From positions 124,001 through 188,000 of the forward strand of contig SEMN01000405.1 in the NCBI GenBank assembly GCA_005408345.1: DNA of 64,000 bases. Reading direction: 5' to 3'. Made by a program: the position numbers and the translations under genes. The notes below the pieces were generated by a model, which saw only the letters and a list, made by a program, of their open reading frames with translations, ran no database searches and had not been told where the DNA came from. Origin of the DNA: Macquaria australasica (Eukaryota > Chordata > Actinopteri > Centrarchiformes > Percichthyidae). This document shows positions 23,144-36,281 of this stretch, one piece after another (the stretch's first letter is position 1; every line of letters starts with the position of its first letter).

Positions 23144-25375
23144 TGTTTTCATACACACACTGAAAACTGCCATACATACTGCAATATTCTCAGCAAAGAA
23201 TAGATTACTGAAGAAAGCTGGAGCATCATGGTTAAATTATGTTCTTGTTGCTGCTCTGAGGCTTGCAGGGGATAGTGGGAAGCCTGCTGCCACCCTCAGG
23301 AACCAGTGCAGCTACTGTACAGTAGGTGTGCAGCAGGTTGCTTGCTTGGAGCCCCTTGAATTGGGGAACTAAAATAATGAAAAGCTCAACAGACAGTCCT
23401 ACTGGCAGTGATGCCAGCCAAGAAAGAGGTGTTATTAAAGGCTCTCTGTGTCCAAAGCTGCTGTTGATCATGTATGAGTCATCTAATTTCATCAAAACTG
23501 TAACAATGAAGCAGAAATAAAAGTATTGCATAAATGGTCAGTTCACATACACAAAAAAACATACTTTCCCCTCTGACCCATAGTGATATCTAGCCAAGCA
23601 GATAGTCTGCCCAGATTTTCAGATCTCCACTGATCTCAGACCTTTGCTGCCAACCCAATTACATTTTTGCCTTTAGTATAAAATAGTGACTTTTCAGTGC
23701 CTTTAGCAACACAGATGAAATTCCATTCACCTTCATTGCAATGGTGGTCACAGCAGAAATCTTAGCACAAAACTCAAATAACACCAAAACTTGGAAAATA
23801 ATGTTTTTGTGTGATTTGGGTGAACAGACCCACATATAATGGGTCTGTTAGACTGGGCCCTCAGTTAGTGATGTCACCATTGTTTTTTTCCTAACACCTT
23901 CACTGATTGTTGTGTGGCCACAAGTGCCACATGTAACACATTTTAGTTGTATAGAGACCAATTCCAGAAACAGTGTGGGTCAGTCTCTAACTACCAGACA
24001 AGATATTGGATGATTGTGCCAATACTGAACTGTTTGAAATTCTCACTTTCTACAATATCTGCACATAGTAACTATGGTATGGTTAAGGTTAGGGAGATAT
24101 CACTGTTAATAAGGGGGCGTACATTAATTGCAGTTCTGTGGCAGGACACACAAGTCCGGTCTCATGCATGAAAGTCAGATTGGCTGTATGCCCCTCCGCC
24201 TCCACGACCTCCACATCCTTACTGTCAGCCTCACTTTATTAAAGACACACTACTTCCTGCATTGGCAGGAGAGGTAAGGTGAGGAATCATTTAATATGGA
24301 TATTCCTAGGGAAACTCGGGTATTTTATAGGCCTATGTTCTGTGATTCACAACATATTGCTGCTGGAAGAAAGAATGGACAATACTAGCAACACACACAC
24401 TTAAGCACACATATGTGCAGACTGTATCCACACATGCTCTCACACACCCTCTTGTAAGACCTTGAAACCACCACTGTGATTACAGCTATCAATGGTGATG
24501 ATGGAGTATTAATGAGCATTCTAACGAGCACTACCTCGTTAGGCAGTCAATTAGCAGATAATTATGATAGACCTCAATATTATCATAATGATAGCTCTAT
24601 CAGCACAGTCTAGAACCAACACTGAATGCTAACATTGTGTGTATATCTATGTGTTTGTTGTCAGACAAGCACTTGAACTGAATGTTAACACTAAACTTTA
24701 CATTGTAGACATTTACTGTAGCTGATACCTTTATGCAGAGTTGGTAGGAACTGCAGGTGGATCTGTGCAAGTGTTGTCCTTGTGCACGTTAATCCCTGAA
24801 ATTACTATTTTCAAAAGAGCTTCCAAATGTTTAGAACAGCAAAGGTCAAAACTTTCACAAACTGGTTATAGGTTGAATAAACATGAGGTTTTATCAACTG
24901 GTCAGGGCGAAATGCAGCTGTTTTCATATGGAAATATCAGATGATTACTTTGTTTGGTTTCATTGCACCACTTATTCTGATTGATGAGAAAAAAGGTAGA
25001 AGACAGAAGGCTTTGACGTTTGTCTGTCTCTCAAAGAGATGAAGTGGTCTGCAAAGCTTTATACATCTTGTATGCGTGTGTTGGTGGGCTCTCATGGCGT
25101 GTTTGCTTGCCTTTGTGCTGAGGCAGGCAGCATCCTGTACTGCACACACACTGCAGAACCGGGTAAAAAAAAACAACAATATCTGAATTAGAGTGAAATT
25201 AGTTTAGCTTGATTGTGTGTGTGTGTGTATGTGGGTGTGTGTATGTGTGCTCTGCAATAATTGATTAGCACCCTGAGGGTGTGTTTGTGTTCTCAGCATG
25301 TTATGGTGATTAAAATCATCAACTTTGTTTGCAGTTGTGTGGCATGAGGGTGTGTATAGGTTGGGCTCGGTGTTC

Positions 25376-25376
<1 letters not shown>

Positions 25377-25409
<33 letters not shown>
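25377..25409. repeat. (TG)n microsatellite
   Basis: About 16 uninterrupted TG units; a shorter impure (TG)n lies at 25212-25250. Confidence 0.93.
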
Positions 25410-25410
<1 letters not shown>

Positions 25411-26339
25411 ACTTTCCCTCAATCAGAACTACCAGCCCTGAAATCCAGCCTCATACAGCCGAGTTGAGTCATCATTTCTATTTGTGGCTAAAGCAGCAGG
25501 GTGTTTATAAGAACTCAAAAAAAAAAGGGTTGGTGCTATGTTGTTTGCACAAATGATTGATGGGAGCTTTTTCAAGTTAATGCATCATCATTTCACACTG
25601 CTGCTGAGTGCGATTACACCTAGACGTTGTTTCCTTTGGTGTGAAGCATACTGGAAGAACTCGCTCTGCCCAATCACAAGTGAGTTTGTAAACAAAAGTC
25701 ACGTGACTCGTGAGTCAAAACCAATCTGATTCCAGTCTTTGTAACTTTAGTTCAGCTTGACAGACTTGTCTGTGTGCTTGAATGTAGCTTCTTGACATTC
25801 AGAACATGTAGATGCACATAAAGCAGCAGCTGAATGTGAGCAGCAGTCCAGACTGTGGTTTGCCCTGGTTCATTTTGTAATGCTGCTATCCAAGCAAGAG
25901 GAGCTGCTGGTTATCAGACATCAACATCTGTTTCCTTCTGCCTGTAAAGCCTTGTGTTTTGAGGTCGTTTCCTGTCGTTGGTTCAGACACACAAACATCT
26001 CCCTGCATTTTTCTACATTTGATTTGTTCTTACCAGCCAAAATGAACCAAATGAAAAGGAAACAATCCTCCACAGTTCAAATAAAACACTAAACATGATT
26101 AGTGTGAATGTGCATCTATCTAAAGCAGGGCCTCTATTGTGATGTTTCTAGTGTTTAACTCCAATTCAGCTGAATTAAAACATGGTTGAATTAGGTTAAT
26201 CTTACAAAATTACAAAGAACTCAGTACAAGATACAAGTGCTCTAACCAAAAACCATCACAAGAAACATCAACACTGGTCTCTAATAAATATATTAACTAA
26301 TATTTTATACTTTTTATATTAACAATGGATTAAATTACT

Positions 26340-26640
26340 ATAATCCAGTAATGTGAAAGGTGTCAAACAGCAAAGGTAGCGACTAACTGGTGAATAGTGG
26401 AGCATTTAGCAGCTAAATGTCTCCACATTTAGCTGCTAAACTCAAATGCGAGTTTAGCAGCTAAAGGTGCTAAACTCGCTCAAAGGTGAGGGAAAAATGA
26501 CCCTGTGTCTGCTGGGTGTGGAAATAAGCCACTGTTTGCTAAACAGCTATGCCATTTTCATATTGTCACATTATTTGGCTGACCTAACATTATGTGGCAC
26601 TGTCAAGATGTCATTTACAATGTTTTAAGGATCATGCACT
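26340..26640 (+). repeat. Dispersed repeat family A, copy 2, with hairpin
   Basis: Contains GTAGCGACTAACTGGTGAA and GGAGCATTTAGCAGCTAAA, shared with the copy at 48200-48680. Two nested inverted repeats lie in it: 26405-26420 pairs perfectly with 26425-26440 (16-bp stem, 4-base loop), and a second TTTAGCAGCTAAA follows at about 26453. Confidence 0.6.
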
Positions 26641-26652
26641 GTGTTTTTTCAC

Positions 26653-26678
26653 CTATATATATATATATATATATATAG
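26653..26678. repeat. (TA)n microsatellite
   Basis: About 13 TA units. An A-rich tract with G interruptions follows at 26773-26826. Confidence 0.93.
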
Positions 26679-27201
26679 CAATAAGTTTGTCTAATATCGT
26701 AATCAGGTCGTAACCTGTTGAGAATACCTGCCACTTCCTCCTGAATCTTACAGTTTTGTAATTATTGGAGCCAAAAAAAAAAAAGAAAAAAAAAAAAGAC
26801 AGAAAAAGAAAAAAGACAAAAAGACAATTAGCTGTGGCTATTTAAAAAACATGATCAAATCTGTGGCCATTTTTATTTATTTTCTGATAAATTGGGGTAA
26901 AGTTTAAAAGGCAGCTATAAAAAACAATATGCAATTAAATTCAGTGACACTGTCACTTTAAAGAGTTTCCTTTAAATATTCTTACAAATACTCATCAAAA
27001 GCTTTGGAAAAACAAATATTTAATTAAACTGCATTCAGCACCAAAACTCATTCACATTCACATTCATTCAGTGATACACATTCATTATGTAAAGGTATGA
27101 ATTTCATCACTTCCATCCAACAATGCTGAGCATGAGCTGTCACATCAGTTATTGCGATGGCAAAATCCCAAATTCCTGGAGAAACTGATATATGAACAGT
27201 A

Positions 27202-27798
27202 GCCGTGTTTCCATTCAACTGTCAAGCGAACTTTTGAAATGTTGCAAAAAAGAAATGCGAATTGGCGCGTTTCCAACAACTGGTTTGGAGCGAATAAACT
27301 AGGCAAAAGTTGGCAGTATGGGCTACACTTTACGCATGACAGTAATTCACCAGTAAACAGAGTAGAAGTAGTAGAGGTTGCAAACCAGAAACAAAACAAG
27401 TTGCCTTGGCCATCTAACCCATCTACAGGAGAAACATGGAGAGAGCTCCTCTGTAATTTGTTTCTATTGGGCAAGTTTGAATTGTTCTTTTATGTCAGCT
27501 AGTGTTGGCCATGTTTCATGCTGTCCGGAGACGAAGACAAATTAATTTGGAACGGCGGAAACAGCTTATCAGTCATGTGAGTTAAATGTTTGCTATGTCA
27601 GAACTTATTCTGCAAAGGCGTTTCCACATCCCATTTAGTGCATCAACGCTTTTTCGACAAAGGCAAAAACCACCTCAAGCAAGCGCAAGAACTTTTTTGC
27701 GCAATTGAGGAAGTTTTATAGAATTTTGCCGTTTCCATACAGCTTTTCTAGTGCGATACTTCAAAATGTGCATAAAAATATGTTTATGGAGACACGGC
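27202..27798. mobile_element. Terminal-inverted-repeat element B, copy 1
   Basis: About 597 bp bounded by GCCGTGTTTCCAT and the reverse complement GCCGTGTCTCCAT. Interior words such as TGGTTTGGAGCGAATAAA, TTGCCTTGGCCATCTAACCC and CAAATTAATTTGGAACGGCG recur in reverse order and orientation at 35764-36281, so it is one copy of a family. No protein motif is seen and no clear target duplication was found. Confidence 0.75.
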
Positions 27799-27844
27799 TC
27801 GTGAGAGGAAGGGACAGAGAAAGGTGGGAAATCCATCAAAACAC

Positions 27845-28070
27845 AGTCTTCTTTGCTTCTCCCTTTCACATCATTAGTTTCACTTGTCACTCTTTGTTTC
27901 CCTGTTCTCACTTCTCCTCATCACTAAAAGAGATGCTGTCTCTCCATGTTTCCCTGTCTTCTCTCTGCCTCCTTTCTTCTTTTCTCTCCCTTGCCTCTAT
28001 CAAGTGGCTTTTTGTTCCTTTTGGTCTCTTTCTCACTCTCCCTCTCTCCTACCATCTCTGCCTGTTATAG
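27845..28070. repeat. Polypyrimidine-rich tract
   Basis: Mostly C and T on the plus strand for about 220 bp. The three overlapping open frames are low-complexity serine/leucine/phenylalanine shadows. Confidence 0.7.
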
Positions 28071-28418
28071 AAAACTTTTACCTGGAGTGTTACACCACGG
28101 AAACACCTCTGTCACTCTGACATGTTTTCTGCGTGTGGACGTTAGTATGTTTTTGATGGGATGCCCAGTAAACTCAGGTCTTGTCAACCTTAAAATGACA
28201 TAGTGGGAAGTCACAAAGGGGGTACCAGGTAAATAATCAAATTACTTTTGAAACAGCAAGGGGTACTGAGACATACTTTTTTTTTTTAATAACAAACCAA
28301 ACACTATCCGTATGTGGAAAGGAAATAAGAAAAGAGCAGATAACAGTCAGGTGAAGGATTGTAGGAGAGAAGTAGGACAACCCTTAATGAGGGAAATGAA
28401 TCACTGAAAACTGGTTTT

Positions 28419-28656
28419 ACACACACACACACACACACACACAAAACCCTGTACTTCTGTACTTTTGAGGACCTTCATTGACAAAGCATTCCCTAACCCC
28501 TTACCCTAACCTAAACCTAATTCTAAGATGAACCTTAAAACCACATCTGAACCCTCAAACAGCCCTTTGAAGGTCTGTCCGAAAGTGAAGACCGGCCAAA
28601 ATGTCCTCACTCCCAAGGTCTACAACTCAGATTGGTTCTCACAAAGATAGCTGTGC

Positions 28657-28697
<41 letters not shown>
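28419..28697 (+). repeat. (AC)n-bracketed dispersed repeat C, copy 1
   Basis: A 217-bp unit (28444-28660) lies between (AC)n runs at 28419-28443 and 28661-28697. It contains GTACTTTTGAGGACCTTCAT, TTACCCTAACCTAAACC, AGTGAAGACCGGCCAAAATG and ACTCAGATTGGTTCTCACA. A second copy with the same bracketing is at 63319-63686. Confidence 0.85.
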
Positions 28698-28699
<2 letters not shown>

Positions 28700-29277
28700 A
28701 GAGAATCCTACATTAGTTGATTTGACAGGTACGTATGACAAGAAAGGACCTAATTTAATAGACTTGGAATTATAGACTTTGACGGTGACATATTTTTATA
28801 TTTCCGTCATCTGTGATTCAACCCCTTCATTAAACCTTGGCCTACTTATCACTGAGATTAACATTAAATAAAGGTTATTGAATTGAATTGTCCCTTTTCC
28901 CTGGAAAGCCAGTGGTGTCAGGGGAACAGTGGAGCCAGTTTGTTCCAGTATAGAGACGGACATGTTTTAATGAGCTCGCTGGATCAAACTATTGGAAGGC
29001 TTTTACACACTGATTCCAGTCAGAGTAGTTAAAACATCAAAGACAGGTGAGAGATATTCATTTACCAATTCAACCAATATTGGGGTTTTGACTCAGAATA
29101 GACAACTGCATGAGGGCAAAGACAGACTAAAGGGACAATGGGGTAAAATAATATAAAATAAGATCTACAGTGGAAGGTGAATGATCCATCATTTCCTGAG
29201 ATGAAGTGGTTTTGGAGGCCCACTGAGTGACACACTGGCCTAACATGGAGAATTAGAGGGGAACTTCTACTAGACCA

Positions 29278-29400
29278 GAGGCTTTCAAAGTGGGAGCCGG
29301 GCCTCCCCAGGGGGGCTCCAAACAGTTTCAGGGGAGGCTCAGTGAATGGAGGTGAGAAAATTAGTTATTACATTAGTTATCAAAAGGAGATCATATAGAA
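29278..29400. repeat. hAT-like end fragment
   Basis: CAGAGGCTTTCAAAGTGGGA followed by GCCGGGCCTCCCC resembles the 5' end of a fish hAT-type element. The other end was not found, so it is probably truncated. Confidence 0.4.
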
Positions 29401-30663
29401 CAGCCTAAATGTGTGTGATCTGGTTAAAGAGATGGTTCAGAGATACAGTAGTTTTGGGGGAATTTTACAGTTTTTTCCAGAGTCAGAAACTAATAAATGC
29501 CTCAGGACAGACCTTTTTTTTTATGTATTTGGTGTAGTCTGAAGTTGTGTCAAACAGCAATATTAGGCTGTCTTGGCTAACCCCTGAACTAGACGGACCA
29601 GTTGACGGGCTTGAATGTATAGAACCGTATACTGTAAGTCTTGTTCATGTTGAATCCCTGCATCCCTCCATACCACCAGTGTATGAGGACTGTTAGCATG
29701 GAGTCTAATGTTACTAAACACCATGCTAGAGGATTTTAGTGTTTATATGTTCTCATCACATAACAGGTAGGCAGCTGACTTATAGAAAGTTGACTGTTGT
29801 GGGATGATCGCTCTGCTTCTCCGTCCACCTTCTGTGTGCTGCTCTTATCATGCCCATCTGTCATTGCAGCAAAGAACCTAGCCGCTTTTGACAGCTAGCT
29901 GCAGCCAGGCAAGGCTTGCAGATGCATATTGTTTAATTCTGGCAGTGGCATGCTCCAGTGACATGGACTTAACCAATGCACTGATCCTTTCCACTTAAAT
30001 CTTACTTCTGTGCTGTAGACAAACATTCTGCAAGAACTGCACACGGCTGGAAAAAAACACTAGTGGTCCTAATAAGTCCAGACAGCTCCTCTAGAGCCAG
30101 AGCGTTCTCAGGCTTTAATTTAGGGGCACCAATCATCAAATTTTGCTTAAAACTCTTGTCGGATACCAGTGTGTCTCAACCTAAAGGCCTAGATCTTCAG
30201 GGGCTCACTAGATGCATTTGGGAGGTGGTGAGAAGACTGAGGTGACACAAAGAACATAACTGCTAGACAATTTATCTTATTTGTTTATTTGACAGGGACA
30301 ATGTATAATACATGTAGCTAAAAGCTATTTTCATTTCCAGGCCCAGGGTGGGGACCGTTGGTGATGCACAGTTGAATGCAGTATAACATGAAATAAAACA
30401 TCTATATTACAAATATAGGTCAGTGGAATTATATGAAAATTAAACTCCATTCATTCCCAAAGGAACACATTAACATCAATCTGAGCATAGTGTTTGAGTC
30501 TGAGAAAGCATTTTTTCTTTTTTTACCAGTGTAAATTCCCATTTGAAAGTTTTCTTTAAATTATATCCTTCTGCTTGTTAGTAGCGTAAGTACTTGTATG
30601 GCTGTGTCTGATATCAACCCCATTCTCACCCATTCACTTGTCCTTAAATAATTAAAACTCAGT

Positions 30664-30897
30664 AGTTTACTCTATAGTGAGCACTAAATTGATACTGAAT
30701 GAATCATCACCATTTTGCATCATTTTGCATTGTAGTATTGGATTTCAAGTGTGGCGCATTGCCTTGTGGGATTGTTAGCAGAAAGTAGTGTAAATGCCAT
30801 GGACACTACTTTCTTGTTCCATGGGATTTTTTTAGGGCACTATATTTTGAATAAATGTCACATTCAGTAAATATAGTGCACTATACAGTATAGTAAA
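30664..30897. mobile_element. Small inverted-repeat element
   Basis: GTTTACTCTATAGTGAGCACTA on the left faces TAGTGCACTATACAGTATAG plus TAAAC on the right in inverted orientation. It is about 235 bp and non-coding. It is probably a miniature DNA transposon; the target duplication was not resolved. Confidence 0.5.
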
Positions 30898-32329
30898 CCC
30901 ATGTTTCTTACTTAAATGCACCTGGAGAGTCGTAGTTAACGTCTCTCCTTACATTTTTGATGTACACAGGTGTACTTCTGACTTTTTCACACACTTGCTC
31001 ATCTTTTGTACTGATGATTGAACCTGGAGAGTTTTAGGTCCAACCAAGCCTTGGAAGTGGTCAAACTGCCAATCAACAAACATTGTTTATCTAGACACTG
31101 AATGGGAATTTCACTTCCAAAACCCTGGATGCCTGAAAAAACTCCCCTCATTATCACGCCACTTTGGTTACAAGCTAAATATACCTTATGTGTTAATATA
31201 AAATTGATAATCAGTGCTATCACTAACAGCCTTGTTTATATCAAGCCTGAAGCAGTTCTGTGCTGATCCTGAGCCTGACCAATGGAACAGTCCACCACAA
31301 AAGGTGTGTGTCTGACTGAAAGCAGCACAGATGTAGATCTACCAAATATGTATTTCAGTAGAGACTGAGATCATCTTCACATCATACACACACACGCACG
31401 CACACTCAAGTAGAGGGGAAAGTCATCTGAAACTGAAACATAGACTGTCCATCTGCTTGTCTCTCCCTGTTTCTGTCTCTCTCTCTCTCACAAACAAACA
31501 CACACACAGACACACACACAAATATGTGTATCTAATATCTAATACGTCTGTGTCCATCTGCTCATCTAAAAGCACACACAGAGTAAGACCTTTAGGTGGT
31601 TTGAGCACTGTGTGTGTGTCGGTGTGTGTGTGTGTGTGTGTATGTGGACCAGGTATGGGGTGTATGGGGGTTGTCTAGGTAACAGCTGAGTGTTGGATCC
31701 TGGGCTCCAAGGGAGCGCAGCTGCACATGGCAACACAGATGGTGCCTCACACACGTGCACACGTACACACACACACTGTGGCCAAATACTCAGATACAGA
31801 CGTGCACATTCACACTCTCAGGCCAAACACATACACACACACACCCAAGTGTCAGTAATTGGGCAGCTCAGCTGTAACCTGGGAGGCTGTTCACTCTTTC
31901 ATTTTGTCTATTTACAGACATCCTGCCTCTAACAAATTATTCCTTTTTAATTTTGAATCCTTGCTATTTTTAGGGAAGCTGTGTACGCGGCAGTGACGCT
32001 CCTCCAAAATCCCATCCTTTGTGCCAACTACAGTTTTCAGGATTTCAATACTAATCCTTGAGTTTTTGAAATGATTTGTTTTCTATCGTGGTCATTGCTG
32101 TACCGCTCTCGTACTGCACTTCCCTGTAAATCACTTTGTCATTCATACTGTGTCTAGTGCTGTGACGTCAATTTCATTAGTTAGTAAATTGTTTCTGTTG
32201 AAAGTGTACACCTGAAATGGAAAATGCATCACTGCCTGTCTATCAAAGGATTTCCAACTAAACACTGGGAAACAAGGCTTTTTGTGCACTGTATGGTGAC
32301 AAATTAACTGTATGTGGTCTCTTAAACTC

Positions 32330-32480
32330 TTAAAGGAATTGTTCGATAATAACGATTCATTTCTGTCCAATACTGAGCCTGTGTAGCTGTGAGAAAAATG
32401 AAACTCATGCATTATTATGCATGCGCAATCCCAATCTTTATGCTAAGCTAAGCTAAGCTAATCAACTCCCCGCTCTAGCT
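32330..32480. repeat. Truncated relative of the 11.7-kb foldback element
   Basis: CTTTATGCTAAGCTAAGCTA followed by AGCTAATC and CTCTAGCTCTTACATT resembles one arm of the foldback family. The opposite arm is missing. Confidence 0.4.
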
Positions 32481-34629
32481 CTTACATTGCTGAGGCTTAC
32501 AGGGAATCATTGTAAATGAAATAAAAACATTACAAACATTGCAAAAAGTATATGTTATAATATAAATTATATCTTCAATGATAATTGTGAATATCGACAC
32601 ATTGCTGCTGTATTTGGGAGTCTTATATTTATATATTTTAAAAGATCCTCCATCTTTGCAATCATCATTTTGAATGGGACAAAAAAGGGACAGACACACC
32701 TTCTGGTGGCCCCGTTTGTTCTCAGCAAGAAACATCTGATGATTTTTTTCTCCAGCATGGTTTAGAATATATTCCTCCTTCTATATGTAAGGGAGTGAGT
32801 TATATGTTTGCCAGTAGATGGCGTTCTTGTGTTATTTTATATGTTTCTGTTCTGTTAGCTTTGCCCTTGTGCTTGAGCCTCATCGGCCCTCCGCCGCCAC
32901 CATAGGTTAGTTTTTGTGTTGTGTTCCAAAAGGTAAGGAGGGTTTCTGAGCACTGTACCACTGAAAACACTTAGTTTAAACCAATAAGATCACTGTGTGT
33001 GTTATAACCTCATGTAGCACGCCTGTTACAGGTGTGATTATGTGAAGGACGGAACTATTTCTGCAAATCTAATATTGAAACAATGTTTATGCTAATTGCT
33101 AATTGCGTGGTATGGACGAGCTAGCTTAACTGAGCATTGCTAAACAGGGGAAAGGTTGTGCTGTGGCTGGCTAATCAGTAACTAGCTCTTGAAAGGGGCA
33201 GCTGAAGTTTATTTTATTTTATTTTGTTTTTGATTCATGAGTCATAAGTGCTTTGGAAACTGAATGAGTTTTTGTGTTGAGGGAAGTTTGCTCTGCCTCG
33301 ACCACCACTTGGAGTCCTGTTCCACACAACGCAGAGACCTCGCTGGGCTCGCTGCTTGGAAGATAGGGTTACATATACATAGGTAATATTATGAAAAAAT
33401 CATCAGCAGATTGTATAAGTGTGCAAAGGAAAAAATCCAGTAAGTTTTTAATCCACCAACCAGAAGGGTTAGAAACCAGAAACAACATCAGTAACCTTTT
33501 CATGGTGTGTCTTTTTACAGGTCAGTTCTGATGGGATTTGAGCCTCTTAATTCCCTTATACACACTGAAATATTCATGCACATACACACCGTCACATATG
33601 GCAGCTGTCCAATACAAACACAATCTGTTTCACTTCAAATTTGTATTGCAACAGAATATTTTGACTATTTAGGGGAAACCATGGCAAGTTTTTAAAAAGG
33701 AAATTAATATAAAAGTTCAAAAGTTAAAAAAAACTACTCTTTTTTCTCTGTTTCACTGATGCAAAACCATATTTAACATTTACTGTGATATGAAATCCTC
33801 AGAAAGCCCTGTGCAGATTTTCAATATAATTTGACATTACAATCCCACTGGAGACACTGAGTATTATTTGGTAAATATGAGATGGAGAATCACTTCTGGA
33901 AATGCCAAGGCTCAATTTCCTGTCTAACAGGAAATGAAGCTGCCACAAAGTTGGAAAGAGACATATTTGATTATTATGAATAAACTATTTTTTTCTCTCT
34001 CCTCCTTTTTTTCTGTCTCTCTTTGTTTCTTTCTCTCCATATCTGACTTTATCTCTTCTTAACCGTCACCCCCACCCCTTCTCTTCTTGATTCATCACCA
34101 CAAATGCACACACTCTTACACACACACACACACGCTTACATTAATACCACCTGAGGTGATTCCCACAGAATTAATAACTCTCCCAGGAAAGTAATAAAAG
34201 GAAATCCAGCCTCCCTCTTTGTCCATATTTGGCCGTTTCCTGACAGCTCTAATTAACCAAGTCCTTTAAGCTTCTATACCTGACATTTGATTGGCTGGGG
34301 GGCTGGCCTCGTTAAGAACTGTTTTAAATTAACAGATGAAATTAGATTGGAGATTACTGCAGATATGCTTGACAAGGTTAATTAAATGACCAGTCATGAG
34401 GGGCTTGTTTTAAATCTAACGTCACCGACAGATTCAGAGCTGATATAGTTTGTCACACCAGAGTTTCTGTCTGCTCCCCGTTTTCCTAAAGTAGCTTTGA
34501 GAGGATCTTGGGTAAGTCATTAGCATGTTCATTTTAACATGTTAACTTGATTACCACAGATGTATGAGACTATCTCTGAGAGGTCATTAGCCTCTACTGG
34601 ATTCAATACTGCCAAGGGAGTCACTTTGT

Positions 34630-35095
34630 GTTGAAAAGTGGTGGGGACATAAGGGCTCAGATGAAAAAAACATTTTTTAATCTGTCATCATCATATGCGA
34701 TTTTAGGCAACGTAATGGGATTGGTATAAGGTCAGAGTAGATAATTACATTGCATAAGGCCACATCAAAAGGGCATAGCCTAGGCTACTGCAGGGTCGAC
34801 AATATGAAAATACTCAGCATAAAATGCACAACAATGTTGACTGCACAAGTAACAGTCATCCATATGCATCATTGGACAATGTACATTTGTTTCCGTTATA
34901 TTTACATTGCACTGTATGTTTTCTTACTGTGCAAATAAACCTTTCTCAAAGCATCTTATTTGTAAGTTAACATTTCTTGGTGCAAGCGTTTAGAGACATT
35001 TTTTTAACAAATAATGCTTTTAAAAAGTGATGGGGACAAAATCAGCCATTTCAAAAAGTGGTGGGGACATGTCCCCAGTGTAGATGACACGTATG
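34630..35095. repeat. hAT-like element remnant with repeated GGTGGGGACA
   Basis: GAAAAGTGGTGGGGACATAA near 34635 is echoed by AAAAGTGATGGGGACAAAAT and AAAAAGTGGTGGGGACATGT near 35025-35070. Such direct repeats of a GTGGGGACA word occur in a common fish hAT-like family. The borders are approximate. Confidence 0.4.
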
Positions 35096-35339
35096 ATACT
35101 GCATTTTAGAAGATCTGCTACTAGGTCAAACTTGTGTGCTATATTGCTTTACAGCACAAAACAGTAAGAGGACAATGTTTTACCAGTGTATTGTTTTAAC
35201 TTCAGAATTCATACTGGCTTTCATCAAAGCTTTCATTGGTTCTTCTTCCTATACCACAAAACAGAATGATACCAGAAAGGCAACACTTTGTTGAGGTTGT
35301 GCAGTACCCTAAACGTGCGCTACCTAACAAACTCAAACA

Positions 35340-35763
35340 AAAAAGCTGCATCTTTATTTTTTGGCCACTTAGGGGCCAAGCTGTAATCACAACAGTGATA
35401 TATTACCACTTTATAAAGTTGTTATGGCTAACATGTTAGCAAACACCAAGCAACATTAGCATTCATTTGGAGTTGTGTTTCTGTTCTGATGAATGTAAGT
35501 CCAATATTCACTTTCCATTTGGGTCTCCGCCAACTCTGCTGCTCCTATTTGTTCACCAGCTAGTTGCTAACTTTGTCAATCATTTAATGGTGGCCAGGTA
35601 GCATACAGTGCTGCTGCTGGAAATGAGGTTGATGAAAGCGGTCAGACTGAACCGATACAGTACAGTTTGCTGGCTGGAAAACCAAAACAATAAGCTAAAA
35701 GGTGCTAAAAAGCTACGTAGAGCTCAAAGTTGGGTGATAATTCTCTGTGGGTTCGTCACTATA
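35340..35763 (-). repeat. Dispersed repeat family A, copy 3 (reverse), interrupted by element B
   Basis: Contains TTCACCAGCTAGTTGCTAAC, AGCTAAAAGGTGCTAAAAAG and AGTTGGGTGATAATTCTCTG, all family A words in reverse orientation. It ends at GTGGGTTCGTCACTAT, where the copy at 53570 would continue with GAGCA; element B begins instead, so B appears to have inserted into A. Confidence 0.65.
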
Positions 35764-36281
35764 GTTGTGTATTTTTATGTGCATTTTTAAGTATTGTGTT
35801 AGAAAAGCTGTATGGAAACATTTGATAAAACTTCCTCAACTGCACAAAAATGTTTTTATGCTCACTTGAGTTGGTTTTTGCCTTTGTTGAAAAAGAGTTG
35901 ATGCTTTGGGATGGGATATGTAAACGCCTTTGCAAAGTAACTTCTGGCGTAGTGAACATTTAACTCACATGATCAGCTGTTTCCGCTTAACCGTTTCACA
36001 TTAATTTGTCTTTGTCTCTGGACAGCATGAAACATGGCCAACACTAGCTGACATGACGCTGAGATGGGTTAGATGGCCAAGGCGACTTGTTTTGTTTCCG
36101 GTTCGCAACCTCTTCTTCTTCTACTCTGTTTACTGCCGGATTACAGTCATGCGTAAAATGTAGACTATACCGCCAACTTCTGACCAAACTACGCTTTGCA
36201 ACGAGCCTATTTTATTCGCTCCAAACCAGTTGATGGAAAGTTTGCTTAAAATACGCTTGACAGTTGAATGGAAACACAGCT
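35764..36281. mobile_element. Terminal-inverted-repeat element B, copy 2 (inverted)
   Basis: About 518 bp co-linear with copy 1 (27202-27798) in reverse complement. Shared words include TTTTTGCCTTTGTTGAAAAA, GGACAGCATGAAACATGGCC and GACAGTTGAATGGAAACAC. The right end (ATGGAAACACAGC) is intact; about a dozen bases of the left terminal repeat are missing. Divergence from copy 1 suggests an old pair. Confidence 0.75.

Noticed and set aside
28490..28530. CCCTAACC-like words suggesting telomeric origin of repeat C
   Set aside because: The words are irregular and part of a longer dispersed unit; too few for a telomere array.
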